NCBI GenBank assembly: GCA_016928935.1
Contig: JAFGJU010000164.1
Location: 1 to 13,597 of the forward strand
From: Candidatus Eiseniibacteriota bacterium
GTDB lineage: Bacteria; Eisenbacteria; RBG-16-71-46; JAFGJU01
DNA length: 13,597 nt
Direction of reading: 5' to 3'
How positions within the stretch are numbered: position 1 is the stretch's first letter; each line of letters starts with the position of its first letter. The translations under genes were made by a program, and so were the position numbers. Shown here one piece after another: positions 5,970-13,253 of this stretch. The notes beneath the pieces are model-generated. The model was not told where the DNA came from. It searched no databases and worked only from the letters and a program-made list of their open reading frames with translations.

Positions 5970-6755
5970 ATGAGAACAGCACCTTTCCGGTCTCCCTTCG
6001 AGCCCCTGGTGAAGCAGCCCAGGAGAGCGGTCGCGGAAGAGACTCGCCGCCTGCACGAGCCGGCCTTTGACTCGCCCGCCTTCGGTTGGGCGGGTCGCCG
6101 CGTGCCCGACTTCGAAATGCTGACCCCCGTCTGGACGATACCCGACGGGACTCTGTACCTCAGGTTCTTCAAGAGAGTCCTGGACGTGACGGTCTCGGGA
6201 CTCGGAATGATCTTGGGCTTCCCCCTGGCTTGCCTCATTGCGCTGGTGATAAAGCTGGACTCGCCCGGTCCTGTCCTGTTCAGACAAGTGAGAGTGGGCC
6301 AGGGGGGAAAGCCCTTCGTGTTTTACAAGTTCAGGTCTATGTTCGCCGGAGCGGAGGGCATAAAGAAGGACTTCCTTCACCTGAACGAGATGGACGGCCC
6401 GGTTTTCAAGCTTTTCAACGACCCCAGGATAACGAGGGTCGGCAGGCTGCTCAGGAAGAGCAGCCTGGACGAGCTCCCGCAGCTCTACAACGTCTTCATC
6501 GGCGACATGTCCCTGGTGGGGCCGAGACCTCCCGTGCCGCAGGAAGTGAGACTTTACAAGCCCTGGCAGATGCGGAGACTGGCGGTGAGGCCCGGTATCA
6601 CGTGCCTCTGGCAGGTGAGCGGCCGGAGCTACATCGGCTTCGACGAGTGGATGAGGCTGGACATCCAGTACATCCAGAATCGGTCCTTTCTTCTTGATAT
6701 GAGGATACTTGCCAGGACGATCCCCGCTGTGCTGTCCGGCAAGGGGGCGTACTAG
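5970..6755 (+). CDS. Phosphoglycosyl transferase (bacterial sugar transferase), second copy
   Basis: A 261-residue phosphoglycosyl transferase with the complete catalytic domain. It would transfer a sugar phosphate to undecaprenyl phosphate at the inner membrane. The first 60 residues are a non-membrane extension without recognisable domain. The domain follows: FFKRVLDV (66-73), re-entrant helix 72-96 with GFP (83-85), SPGPVLFRQVRVG (98-110), FYKFRSM (118-124), DPRITRVGRLLRKSSLDELPQL (151-172; Asp167-Glu168 dyad), DMSLVGPRPPVP (179-190), and RPGITCLWQVSGR (207-219). This matches the usual family better than the first copy. The start ATG has GAGGAA 6 bases upstream. It lies 228 bases after the first copy, separated by the structured leader, and probably shares the promoter at 4777. 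Having two such enzymes suggests two initiating sugars or two glycans, or a degenerate partner. Confidence 0.93.
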   Translation: MRTAPFRSPFEPLVKQPRRAVAEETRRLHEPAFDSPAFGWAGRRVPDFEMLTPVWTIPDGTLYLRFFKRVLDVTVSGLGMILGFPLACLIALVIKLDSPGPVLFRQVRVGQGGKPFVFYKFRSMFAGAEGIKKDFLHLNEMDGPVFKLFNDPRITRVGRLLRKSSLDELPQLYNVFIGDMSLVGPRPPVPQEVRLYKPWQMRRLAVRPGITCLWQVSGRSYIGFDEWMRLDIQYIQNRSFLLDMRILARTIPAVLSGKGAY

Positions 6756-6791
6756 ACCTGGCATGCGACTTGCTTCAATACCGCCCGGGAA

Positions 6792-6847
6792 AGAGGCTTT
6801 TGGGGTAGAAGCTTTTCTTTGACACCCCGATTTGCCTCTGTTATTTT
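6792..6847 (+). terminator. Terminator-like stem overlapping the next promoter
   Basis: A nested inverted repeat begins 37 bases after the second sugar transferase: AGAGGC (6792-6797) with GCCTCT (6834-6839), GGGGT (6802-6806) with ACCCC (6824-6828), and AGAA (6807-6810) with TTCT (6815-6818), about 15 pairs in all. It is followed by a T-rich run, TTATTTT (6841-6847). The stem has internal loops, so efficiency is uncertain. The same bases carry the -35 and -10 of the export-operon promoter. Confidence 0.45.
6819..6847 (+). promoter_or_regulatory. sigma70-like promoter for the export operon
   Basis: A perfect -35, TTGACA (6819-6824), a 17-base spacer and TATTTT (6842-6847; 4 of 6) precede the polysaccharide export gene. 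Transcription would start near 6854, about 170 bases before the preferred ATG at 7024. It lies inside the inverted repeat at 6792-6839, which could also be an operator. Confidence 0.6.
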
Positions 6848-7023
6848 AAGCGCCGCGCTCGTCCGCGGCCTGTGACATGGACTCGAGTGGAGGCCCTAAC
6901 CAGGAGTTGTTTCCAGTGGTTGCGAAGGAGCTCTCAGACAAAGGACTATCCCCGACAGGGGGCTCAGCCGGCGGCACGGCCTACCGGGCGCCCGCGGGGA
7001 GCCGTCGTGGAGCACGTAATCGT

Positions 7024-7851
7024 ATGTCCTGGAGGACGCTCGGCCCGGCCAGAGGCTTGCCGGTGTTCTTGGCGATTGTGGCCCTTGCGGCGGGAGGTTG
7101 TGCGGCCACCCAGAAGCAGACTCCGCCGACTGACGTGGAAACCGGCACCGTGCGCCTGGAGAGGATAGAGAGACCCGAGCAGGCGGGGCAGTGGACGTCC
7201 GGAGAAGACAGGATAGGATGGGAGGCCGAGGCCTACCGTTTGCAGCCTGGTGACGAGGTCGAGATACGGGTGCTCTACAACGCCGACCTCTCGACCACCA
7301 CGAAGATCCTTCCCGACGGCACCATCTCCGTTCCCATTCAGGGCCAGACCCAGGCCGCGGGCAAGACTCTCGTGGAGCTCGAGCAGGAAATCGCCCGCGG
7401 CATGAGCGATTACCTCGTCGACCCGAAGGTGACCGTCATTGCGAAGCGGCTCGCCGGCAATTACGTGTTCGTGCTGGGCGAAGTCAGGAACCCGGGGGCA
7501 TACGAGATAACCGGCACAATGACGGTTGTGCAGGCCGTGGCCAGGGCGGGCGGGAGCATGGAGACGGCCAAGTTGAACAGCGTCCTCCTGGTGCGACGCA
7601 CCGCGCCCGACGCGGTGACCGGCATCAGGGTGAACGTGAGCACGCTGCTGGGCAATCAGGCCGGGGCAAAGGACAGAGTAATCCGGGCCTACGACATTGT
7701 CTACGTTCCGAAGACGCTCATAGGCAGGATAGACACTTTTTTGGAGCAGTTTTTCACGAGGACGGCCGCGCCGTGGGTTTGGTATGTCTGGTTGAGGACG
7801 GCCGTGGACTGGGACGAGGAAGATGTCACCGCGTTGCCGGTTCCCGAATGA
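7024..7851 (+). CDS. Wza-like outer-membrane polysaccharide export lipoprotein (OPX)
   Basis: A 275-residue outer-membrane export protein that forms the exit channel for polymer. A lipoprotein signal peptide with hydrophobic core 12-23 ends in LAAGGC (Cys26). The polysaccharide export domain follows from about 63 (YRLQPGDEVEIRVL, then LPDGTISVPIQG), then an SLBB-type region around NYVFVLGEVRNPGAYEI with TVVQAVARAGG. The C-terminus has an aromatic amphipathic stretch (FLEQFFTR, then PWVWYVWLRTAVDW) comparable to the helix by which Wza crosses the outer membrane. I start at ATG 7024 because the signal peptide begins there; the in-frame ATG at 6877 would bury it under 49 extra residues and has no ribosome site. 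GGAG lies 11 bases upstream of 7024, a little far. First gene of the export operon and partner of the Wzz-like protein next to it. Confidence 0.93.
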   Translation: MSWRTLGPARGLPVFLAIVALAAGGCAATQKQTPPTDVETGTVRLERIERPEQAGQWTSGEDRIGWEAEAYRLQPGDEVEIRVLYNADLSTTTKILPDGTISVPIQGQTQAAGKTLVELEQEIARGMSDYLVDPKVTVIAKRLAGNYVFVLGEVRNPGAYEITGTMTVVQAVARAGGSMETAKLNSVLLVRRTAPDAVTGIRVNVSTLLGNQAGAKDRVIRAYDIVYVPKTLIGRIDTFLEQFFTRTAAPWVWYVWLRTAVDWDEEDVTALPVPE

Positions 7852-7910
7852 GAGTACGGGTGCCTGGACAGTGTCCGGGGCCGGTGACTGAAGACACAGG
7901 AAGGGCGTGA

Positions 7911-9284
7911 ATGGCAGAGCTGGAAACAGAAAGACACGAAGCCACGCTGCGCGACTACCTCGGGATCATGTTCCGGCAGAAGTGGGTGATTATCACCGTG
8001 CTTGCGATACCCACTCTGATCGTCCTCGTGCAGACGCTGGGTTCCAGGACTCTCTACAAGTCCACGGCGACGGTGCTCCTGAGAAGGGGGCAGAAGGAAA
8101 GTGCCATGGTGACCTACGTGACCGTGCTGCCTTGGGAGGAGCAGGTGAGCTCGGAGGAACAGACCGCCACCAGCATGATGGTCGTGGGCAAGGCACAGAC
8201 GATACTGAACGGCTGGCAGGCCGGAGTCCCGGAAGACAAGCGAGTCAGGATACGAGCCTCGGCGGTGGAGGCGGGCATAGTGGGTGAGTCGAACGTTCTG
8301 GCCATCTCGTACGTCGACTACAAACCGGAGGTGGCGAAACAGGTCACTCACGCGGTCACGGAGGCATACATGCAGTACCGCCAGGAGTCGGGCCTGGCGC
8401 CCGCCCTGGCGGGTTTCTTCGATTCACAAATCGACACGGTGAGGACGCATCTGGAACGGCTCAGGGCCGAGCGCGAGCAGTTCATGAGGCAGCAGGGAGT
8501 GAACGACCTGGGGACCAAGACCAGGACTCTGCTCGAATTCTGGAAGGATCTATCGCACGAGCTGAGCGACGCCGTTACCGCCAGACTGGTCGAGGAAACG
8601 AACGTCAACGAGATGAAGAAGCTGCTCGAGAACCCCGACGTAGAGGTTCCGCTCCTCACGGAGATTCCTCTAGGCGGAGCCGGGGTAATGAATGCGCTTC
8701 GCGAGAGCAGGGACGTCATGAGGGCTGAGCTTCAGAAGACGCGGGCAGCATTCACGGAGAAGGACCAGCGCGTGGTGGCGCTGCAGAGGCAGCTGGCGGA
8801 GGTGGAGCGGCAGCTGGACAGGGAGATAAGACAGGCCCTCGCCCTGGCTCAGGCGCGGCTGGCTCCCCTGGTCGCTAAGGAGAACGAGCTCAAGAAGCAG
8901 GTGGTCGACGTGGAGTCCAAGCTCCTCGGTTACCCGGAGCAGGACGCGGTGCTGGCGGACTTAAACACCAACATACGCATCATGGAGCGGGACTACGAGA
9001 TGCTCACCAGCAAGAAGATAGAGGCGATGGTGTCGCGCGAAAGTTCTCCCGAGTGGAACGTGATGCTTCTTTCGCCGCCCTCGGAGCCTGCGGCGCTCCG
9101 GACCAGGGACTACGTCAGACTGTCCCTGGGCCCGCTCCTGGGCCTCCTCGTGGGCGTGGGCCTGGCGTTTCTGTTCGACAGTCTGGACCATTCCATCAAG
9201 AGCAAGGCGGACGCCGAGAAAGTGCTGGGGCTGCCCGTCCTCGCGTCTATCAACGAGGTTCGAGCTGGGGGGAGGCGGAAGTGA
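7911..9284 (+). CDS. Wzz/GNVR-type chain-length determinant (polysaccharide co-polymerase)
   Basis: A 457-residue inner-membrane co-polymerase that sets polymer length and links the inner-membrane machinery to the export channel. It has the Wzz layout: cytoplasmic N-terminus (LRDYLGIMFRQKW), first membrane helix at about 25-44, a large periplasmic part with heptad-rich coiled coil near 170-240 and 265-340, a GNVR-like stretch ending in IRIMERDYEMLTSKKIEAM (355-373), a Pro-containing SPPSEPAALR (388-397), second membrane helix near 403-423, and the typical C-terminal tail FDSLDHSIKS then GLPVLASI. It has no fused kinase domain; the P-loop partner is encoded separately two genes on, as in GumC/CapA-type and XrtA-associated systems. 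AGGAAGG lies 5 to 7 bases before the ATG. The last four bases overlap the next gene's GTG. Confidence 0.92.
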   Translation: MAELETERHEATLRDYLGIMFRQKWVIITVLAIPTLIVLVQTLGSRTLYKSTATVLLRRGQKESAMVTYVTVLPWEEQVSSEEQTATSMMVVGKAQTILNGWQAGVPEDKRVRIRASAVEAGIVGESNVLAISYVDYKPEVAKQVTHAVTEAYMQYRQESGLAPALAGFFDSQIDTVRTHLERLRAEREQFMRQQGVNDLGTKTRTLLEFWKDLSHELSDAVTARLVEETNVNEMKKLLENPDVEVPLLTEIPLGGAGVMNALRESRDVMRAELQKTRAAFTEKDQRVVALQRQLAEVERQLDREIRQALALAQARLAPLVAKENELKKQVVDVESKLLGYPEQDAVLADLNTNIRIMERDYEMLTSKKIEAMVSRESSPEWNVMLLSPPSEPAALRTRDYVRLSLGPLLGLLVGVGLAFLFDSLDHSIKSKADAEKVLGLPVLASINEVRAGGRRK

Positions 9285-10105
9285 CCTACGAGCAGTTCTA
9301 CGGGCTCTCAGAAAACCCTTTCGGAGTGACTCCGGACCCCAGGTTCTTCTTCTCGTCCAGGAGCCACCAGGACGCGTTGGCCTATCTGCGTTACACGCTG
9401 GGTGAGAGAAAGGGGTTCGCCGTGGTGACGGGCGAAGTCGGCGTCGGGAAGACGACCGTCGTGAGGAGGTTCGTGGAGACGCTGAACGGCGGCGTGGACC
9501 TGGCCGTGGTGCTCAACCCGAAGCTATCCTTCAAGCAGCTCCTCGCCACGATCGCCAGGGAGCTTGGCTCCTCGGTCAAAGGAAAGAACAAGGCAGACCT
9601 TCTTCTCGACCTCAAGGACTTCCTGGTGGATGCCAGACGGAGGGACAGAAGCGTGGTCCTGATAGTGGACGAGGCCCAGAATCTACCGGCCTCTTCGCTG
9701 GAGGAGATCCGCATGCTGTCCAACCTTGAAATGGAATCCAGCAAGCTCCTCCAGATCGCGTTCGTGGGGCAGCCCGAGCTGTCGCAGATGCTCAACTTGA
9801 CGTCGCTGAGGCAGCTGAGGCAGCGGATTCCCGGCATATGTACCATCAGGCCTTTGTCGCAGGAGGAAGTGGAGCAGTACGTGAGGACTCGGCTGGAGAA
9901 GGCCGGGTGGCAGGGTAGGCCGGAGTTCGTCAAGGAGGCGTTCGAGGAGACATTCAGATACTCGGGCGGCATACCGAGACTCATCAACTTCGTCTGCGAC
10001 CGCAGCCTGCTTCTGGGCTTCGTGGAGGAGGCCGGGCTTGTCGACGGCCGGCTGGTGCGCGCTGCGGTCAGGGACCTCGAAGGTATTCAGGAGGTTGTGA
10101 CGTGA
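9281..10105 (+). CDS. ExeA/GspA-like AAA ATPase of XrtA-associated EPS loci
   Basis: A 274-residue AAA-type ATPase related to ExeA/GspA and to the ATPase regularly found beside exosortase-associated EPS genes. It opens with YEQFYGLSENPFGVTPDPRF (3-22), the hallmark of the family, followed by Walker A GEVGVGKTT (51-59), Walker B VVLIVDEAQ (125-133), a sensor-like FVGQPEL, LRQRI with a candidate arginine finger, and GGIPRLIN as sensor 2. All nucleotide-binding residues look intact. There is no peptidoglycan-binding domain or membrane helix, so it is probably cytoplasmic or peripheral. GTG 9281 overlaps the previous stop by 4 bases (GTGA) with GGGAGG upstream; an upstream extension in the same frame lies inside the Wzz-like gene and is rejected. 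Its role in polysaccharide secretion is not established for the family. Confidence 0.92.
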   Translation: MTYEQFYGLSENPFGVTPDPRFFFSSRSHQDALAYLRYTLGERKGFAVVTGEVGVGKTTVVRRFVETLNGGVDLAVVLNPKLSFKQLLATIARELGSSVKGKNKADLLLDLKDFLVDARRRDRSVVLIVDEAQNLPASSLEEIRMLSNLEMESSKLLQIAFVGQPELSQMLNLTSLRQLRQRIPGICTIRPLSQEEVEQYVRTRLEKAGWQGRPEFVKEAFEETFRYSGGIPRLINFVCDRSLLLGFVEEAGLVDGRLVRAAVRDLEGIQEVVT

Positions 10106-10848
10106 GCAAGATCTCGGACGCCCTGGACAAGGCGGACAGAGAGAGAAGGGGTCGGGGAGAAACCCCCGCTCCCGAGCAGACGCGGCCCGAGCTGGGTCCC
10201 GCTCTCTCCGGGAACGTGCCCGACGAGTTCTGGCGTGAGCTGGGCATGATGAGAAACCTAGTCGAGTCGCATCTGCCCTCGAAGAAATCTCGGTCGCTCC
10301 TCGTTACCAGCACGGCCGCCGGCGAGGGAGTGTCGTCTGTGACGGCGAATTTCGGGAAGGTCCTGGCCGACGACCCGTCCCTGAACGTGCTGGTGGTGGA
10401 CGCAAACCCAGGCGCTCCCGCACAGCACGAGTTCTTCGGAATCGATAACGCGAACGGATTTGTGGAGCTCGCCCGGGGAGTCCTAAAGCCGGACGAGGCC
10501 GCGAGGGCGACGGTCAGAACGAACCTCTCCGTGATTCCCAGCGGCGCTGCGTCCGGAGGCATGTTGCAGCTGGCCGGCGCGGAGAGGGTCGTGGGCATCC
10601 TTGCCGCTCTCCAGGCCCGCTTCAACTACGTTCTTCTCGACGCTCCGCCGGTTCTGTCACACCCCGAAACGGCGGTCCTGGGGAGCCGCGTGGACGGAGT
10701 GCTCCTGGTCGTTCGCGCTCTCAACACTCGGAGAGAGGTGGCCGCCCGGGCCAGGGACACGCTGGCCAGGTCCGGCTGCAACGTGATCGGAGTAGTGCTC
10801 AACAGGTACAAGTACTCCATCCCCGAGTTCATATACAGGAGAGTCTGA
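10102..10848 (+). CDS. CpsD/BY-kinase-like P-loop protein with degenerate Walker A
   Basis: A 248-residue protein of the CpsD/CapB bacterial tyrosine-kinase group, normally an autophosphorylating partner of the Wzz-like protein. The N-terminus MSKISDALDKADRERRG is typical of the separate kinases of EPS loci. The fold is intact: Walker A region TSTAAGEGVSSVTANFG (69-85), Walker A' VLVVDANPG (96-104), Walker B YVLLDAPPV (176-184) and VDGVLLVVRA (197-206). But the essential Walker A lysine is Val77 (codon GTG), and the usual DADLRxP of Walker A' reads DANPGAP. The tail carries Tyr236, Tyr238 and Tyr245, a small version of the phosphorylated tyrosine cluster. The frame is open and the gene is coupled to the ATPase by a GTGA overlap with AGGAGGT upstream, so this looks like a maintained pseudokinase or regulatory ATP-binding protein rather than a dead gene. 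Catalysis is doubtful. Confidence 0.9.
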   Translation: MSKISDALDKADRERRGRGETPAPEQTRPELGPALSGNVPDEFWRELGMMRNLVESHLPSKKSRSLLVTSTAAGEGVSSVTANFGKVLADDPSLNVLVVDANPGAPAQHEFFGIDNANGFVELARGVLKPDEAARATVRTNLSVIPSGAASGGMLQLAGAERVVGILAALQARFNYVLLDAPPVLSHPETAVLGSRVDGVLLVVRALNTRREVAARARDTLARSGCNVIGVVLNRYKYSIPEFIYRRV

Positions 10849-10900
10849 ACTGCCGGCTTTCCTGCCCGACGTGAAAGCGTGTTTCTGAGAAGCCCCCCTG

Positions 10901-12055
10901 ATGGATGAACTGGTTTACCGGGGTTCGCCTGGAGAGCAGGCCAGAATCCTTGTTGCTTTGAGGAACGCAGCGCGGACGGCGGCCGAGAGGCTCGGCCTGA
11001 CCGGCCGTGACGCCGTCGTGCTCACGGGCGGCTTCGGCCGGGGTGAGGGCGCACTGTGGAGACAGCCCGGCTGCCAGCCGAGGCCCTTCAACGACGTCGA
11101 CCTTCTCGTAGTTGGGTCAAGGCCCGCAGCGCCGGAGAGCGTTCTTGCGGAGCTGAGGCGCAGCCTGGCGGCCGCGCTGGGTGCAGACTTCGTGGACCTG
11201 GGCTACGTCCGCCAGTCAAGCCTGGCGGGGGCGGAACCCACGGTCTTTCTGTATGAGCTCAAGGCGGCGAGCCGCGTCCTGTGGGGGGCGGAACGAGTCC
11301 TGGACGCGGTGCCGGCCTTCGCGCCCTCCGAGCTTCCGCTTACCGAAGGCACCAGGTTCTTCCTGAACAGGGGATTGAGTCTGCTCTCCCTGTCGCTGCT
11401 CATGGAGGCGGCCACGGACGAGGCAGCTCTCCGGAAGTCCGCGGCCGCGGCGTGGAGCAAAGTCGTGCTGGCGGCCGGTGATTCGCTGCTTCTGGAGAGA
11501 AAGCTGTATCACTGGTCCTACGCGACTCGCATGGAGAGGATGGACGAGGCGGGAGCCGTCTCGGGCGCCGAAGGTCTGGCGGCCACGTATCGCGAGGCCG
11601 CCCTCTTCAAGCTGACGGCCGACTTCGAGAGACTCCCTTCTCAGGACCCACTCGAGCTGTTCAAGGAAGCCAGGTCCCTGCACGAGAAGCGGTTTCGGTT
11701 GTTCGAGGAGGGACGGACGTTCACTAGCATTCCCGACTGGCGGGATTATCCGGCGGTGGTAGTACGGACGGGGCTGATCCCGGCCAGAAGAAGACTGAAG
11801 GAATCCTTGCTGACTGTGGCCCGGAACGCGCTCAGGAGGGGCGAGACGGCGCGATTCGCCAGACTTCCGCTCGTCGGAGAGGAAAGGCGCCTCGCGCTTC
11901 TCCCGCTGCTGCTTTACGCCGTGCTGGGGCGTCCGAGCCGGTCGTTGGAGGCGAGATACGTGGAGGCCGCCTGCAGGCTGGAGCTGGGCAGGGGCGGCGG
12001 CCTGGACGAATGGAGGCGTCTCGCTGCGCGCCTTTCAGCCGGAGCGCACGCCTAG
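10901..12055 (+). CDS. Nucleotidyltransferase-fold protein, function unknown
   Basis: A 384-residue protein with an N-terminal polymerase-beta-like nucleotidyltransferase motif: GGFGRGEG (43-50) followed by FNDVDLLVV (63-71), with Asp65 and Asp67 as metal ligands; Asp96, Asp99 or Glu119 could supply the third carboxylate. The order resembles aminoglycoside adenylyltransferases and other enzymes that move a nucleotide onto a small molecule, protein or sugar. Residues from about 130 on are mainly helical and unassigned, ending in an Arg- and Leu-rich region. No signal peptide or membrane segment, so cytoplasmic. It starts 52 bases after the CpsD-like gene with only a poor ribosome site (AGAAG), and is followed within 34 bases by the AlkP-fold gene. 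The substrate is unknown; from position it may modify a precursor or a component of the polysaccharide machinery. Confidence 0.75.
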   Translation: MDELVYRGSPGEQARILVALRNAARTAAERLGLTGRDAVVLTGGFGRGEGALWRQPGCQPRPFNDVDLLVVGSRPAAPESVLAELRRSLAAALGADFVDLGYVRQSSLAGAEPTVFLYELKAASRVLWGAERVLDAVPAFAPSELPLTEGTRFFLNRGLSLLSLSLLMEAATDEAALRKSAAAAWSKVVLAAGDSLLLERKLYHWSYATRMERMDEAGAVSGAEGLAATYREAALFKLTADFERLPSQDPLELFKEARSLHEKRFRLFEEGRTFTSIPDWRDYPAVVVRTGLIPARRRLKESLLTVARNALRRGETARFARLPLVGEERRLALLPLLLYAVLGRPSRSLEARYVEAACRLELGRGGGLDEWRRLAARLSAGAHA

Positions 12056-12089
12056 GTCAGCCCGCGGGACGTTTGGAGACGATCAGACA

Positions 12090-13253
12090 GTGACACGCGC
12101 AGACTACGGAAGGATATCAATCTTCGTGCTGGTGGACGCCCTCGGCTGGCGGTTGGCCCAGAAGCACAACTTCCTGTCGGACATACTGCCGGTCAGGCAC
12201 GAGCTGCGCACGGTGCTGGGCTTCAGCTCGGCCGCCATCCCGACTCTGCTCTCCGGCAAGATGCCGGAAGCACACGGCCACTGGTGCCTTTTCCGCAGGC
12301 GCAGGTTCCTGTCGTGTTTCAGTTGGGCCTGGCCGGTCCTCGCTCTCCCGCCCGTGCTGCGGGAGAACTACCGCACCCGCAACGCCGTCGGCCGGGTCAC
12401 CAGGAGTCTTTTCAACATCACCGGGTACTTCTGTCTGTACGAGGTCCCGGTGTCGGTCCTGTTGCGTCTGGATTACGCCGAGAGGAAGGACCTCTGGACG
12501 CCGGGCGCGCTGTCCGGGTGCAGGAACATCTTCGACGAGCTCAAGCTGAACGCCGTGGCCTATTGCGCCAGCGGTTGGCGGAACACGGACGAGCAGAAGC
12601 TGGCGTCTTGCCTCGGCGCGGTGTCGAAGTCGCCGGTCCAGTGCTGTTTCCTTTACCTTAGCGAGCTGGACGCGGCTCTCCATGCGTCCGGGCCGGATTC
12701 CGAAGGGGCCAGGCAGGCGCTCGTAGCGGCCGGGGTCAGGATAAGGAGACTGCTGGGCAGGGCAGAGGAGTTGTACTCCGACGTGCGCCTGTTCGTGTTC
12801 TCAGACCACGGAATGACCGCCGTGAGCGGTACCCACGACCTTCAGGCGGCGCTCAGGTCCGCCCGGGCAACGGGCTCGCTGAAGCGCTCGTCCTTCCTTG
12901 CCTTCTACGACTCCACGATGGCCAGGTTCTGGACCAAGAACGCCGGCTCGCGGGAGGCCCTCGAGGCGTTCCTGTCTTCTTTGCCCTACGGCACGGTGCT
13001 GTCGGACGAGGACAAGACCGAATTGGGGCTGAGGTTCCGCAGAAACGACTACGGTGATGTGGTATTCGTGATGCGCCCGGGCAGCATCATCCTGCCCAGC
13101 TTCGCCTCCAGCGCCGCGCCCAGGGGGATGCACGGTTACCATCCGTCCGACCCCGACAGCAGCGCGTGTCTTCTGGCGGCGAAGGAGCCGAGGACGCCGC
13201 CGAGCCACGTGAAGGACATGTATGCGGTATTCCTGGATGAGCTGGGCATATGA
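12090..13253 (+). CDS. Cytosolic alkaline-phosphatase-superfamily hydrolase or transferase
   Basis: A 387-residue protein of the alkaline phosphatase superfamily, closest by eye to type I phosphodiesterase/nucleotide pyrophosphatases. The metal-site pattern is recognisable: Asp16 (VDALGW), nucleophile Ser46 or Ser47 in GFSSAAIPTLLSGKMP, Asp194 and His198 (SELDAALHASGPDS), Asp239-His240 (FSDHGM), and His348 in RGMHGYHPSD. It has neither signal peptide nor membrane helices, unlike phosphoglycerol or phosphoethanolamine transferases, so it probably acts in the cytoplasm on a phosphodiester or nucleotide-linked intermediate. A Cys-rich mid region (SCLGAVSKSPVQCC) is unusual. The GTG at 12090 has GGAG 11 bases upstream, a weak site. 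Its stop overlaps the flippase ATG by 4 bases. The pairing with the nucleotidyltransferase gene suggests linked chemistry. Substrate not determined. Confidence 0.82.
   Translation: MTRADYGRISIFVLVDALGWRLAQKHNFLSDILPVRHELRTVLGFSSAAIPTLLSGKMPEAHGHWCLFRRRRFLSCFSWAWPVLALPPVLRENYRTRNAVGRVTRSLFNITGYFCLYEVPVSVLLRLDYAERKDLWTPGALSGCRNIFDELKLNAVAYCASGWRNTDEQKLASCLGAVSKSPVQCCFLYLSELDAALHASGPDSEGARQALVAAGVRIRRLLGRAEELYSDVRLFVFSDHGMTAVSGTHDLQAALRSARATGSLKRSSFLAFYDSTMARFWTKNAGSREALEAFLSSLPYGTVLSDEDKTELGLRFRRNDYGDVVFVMRPGSIILPSFASSAAPRGMHGYHPSDPDSSACLLAAKEPRTPPSHVKDMYAVFLDELGI

Noticed and set aside
6877..7023. 49-residue extension of the export lipoprotein from ATG 6877
   Set aside because: No ribosome site, and it would bury a complete lipoprotein signal peptide in the middle of the protein.
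9053..9280. 76-residue upstream extension of the AAA ATPase
   Set aside because: It lies inside the Wzz-like gene, while GTG 9281 has a strong ribosome site and begins right at the family's conserved N-terminus.
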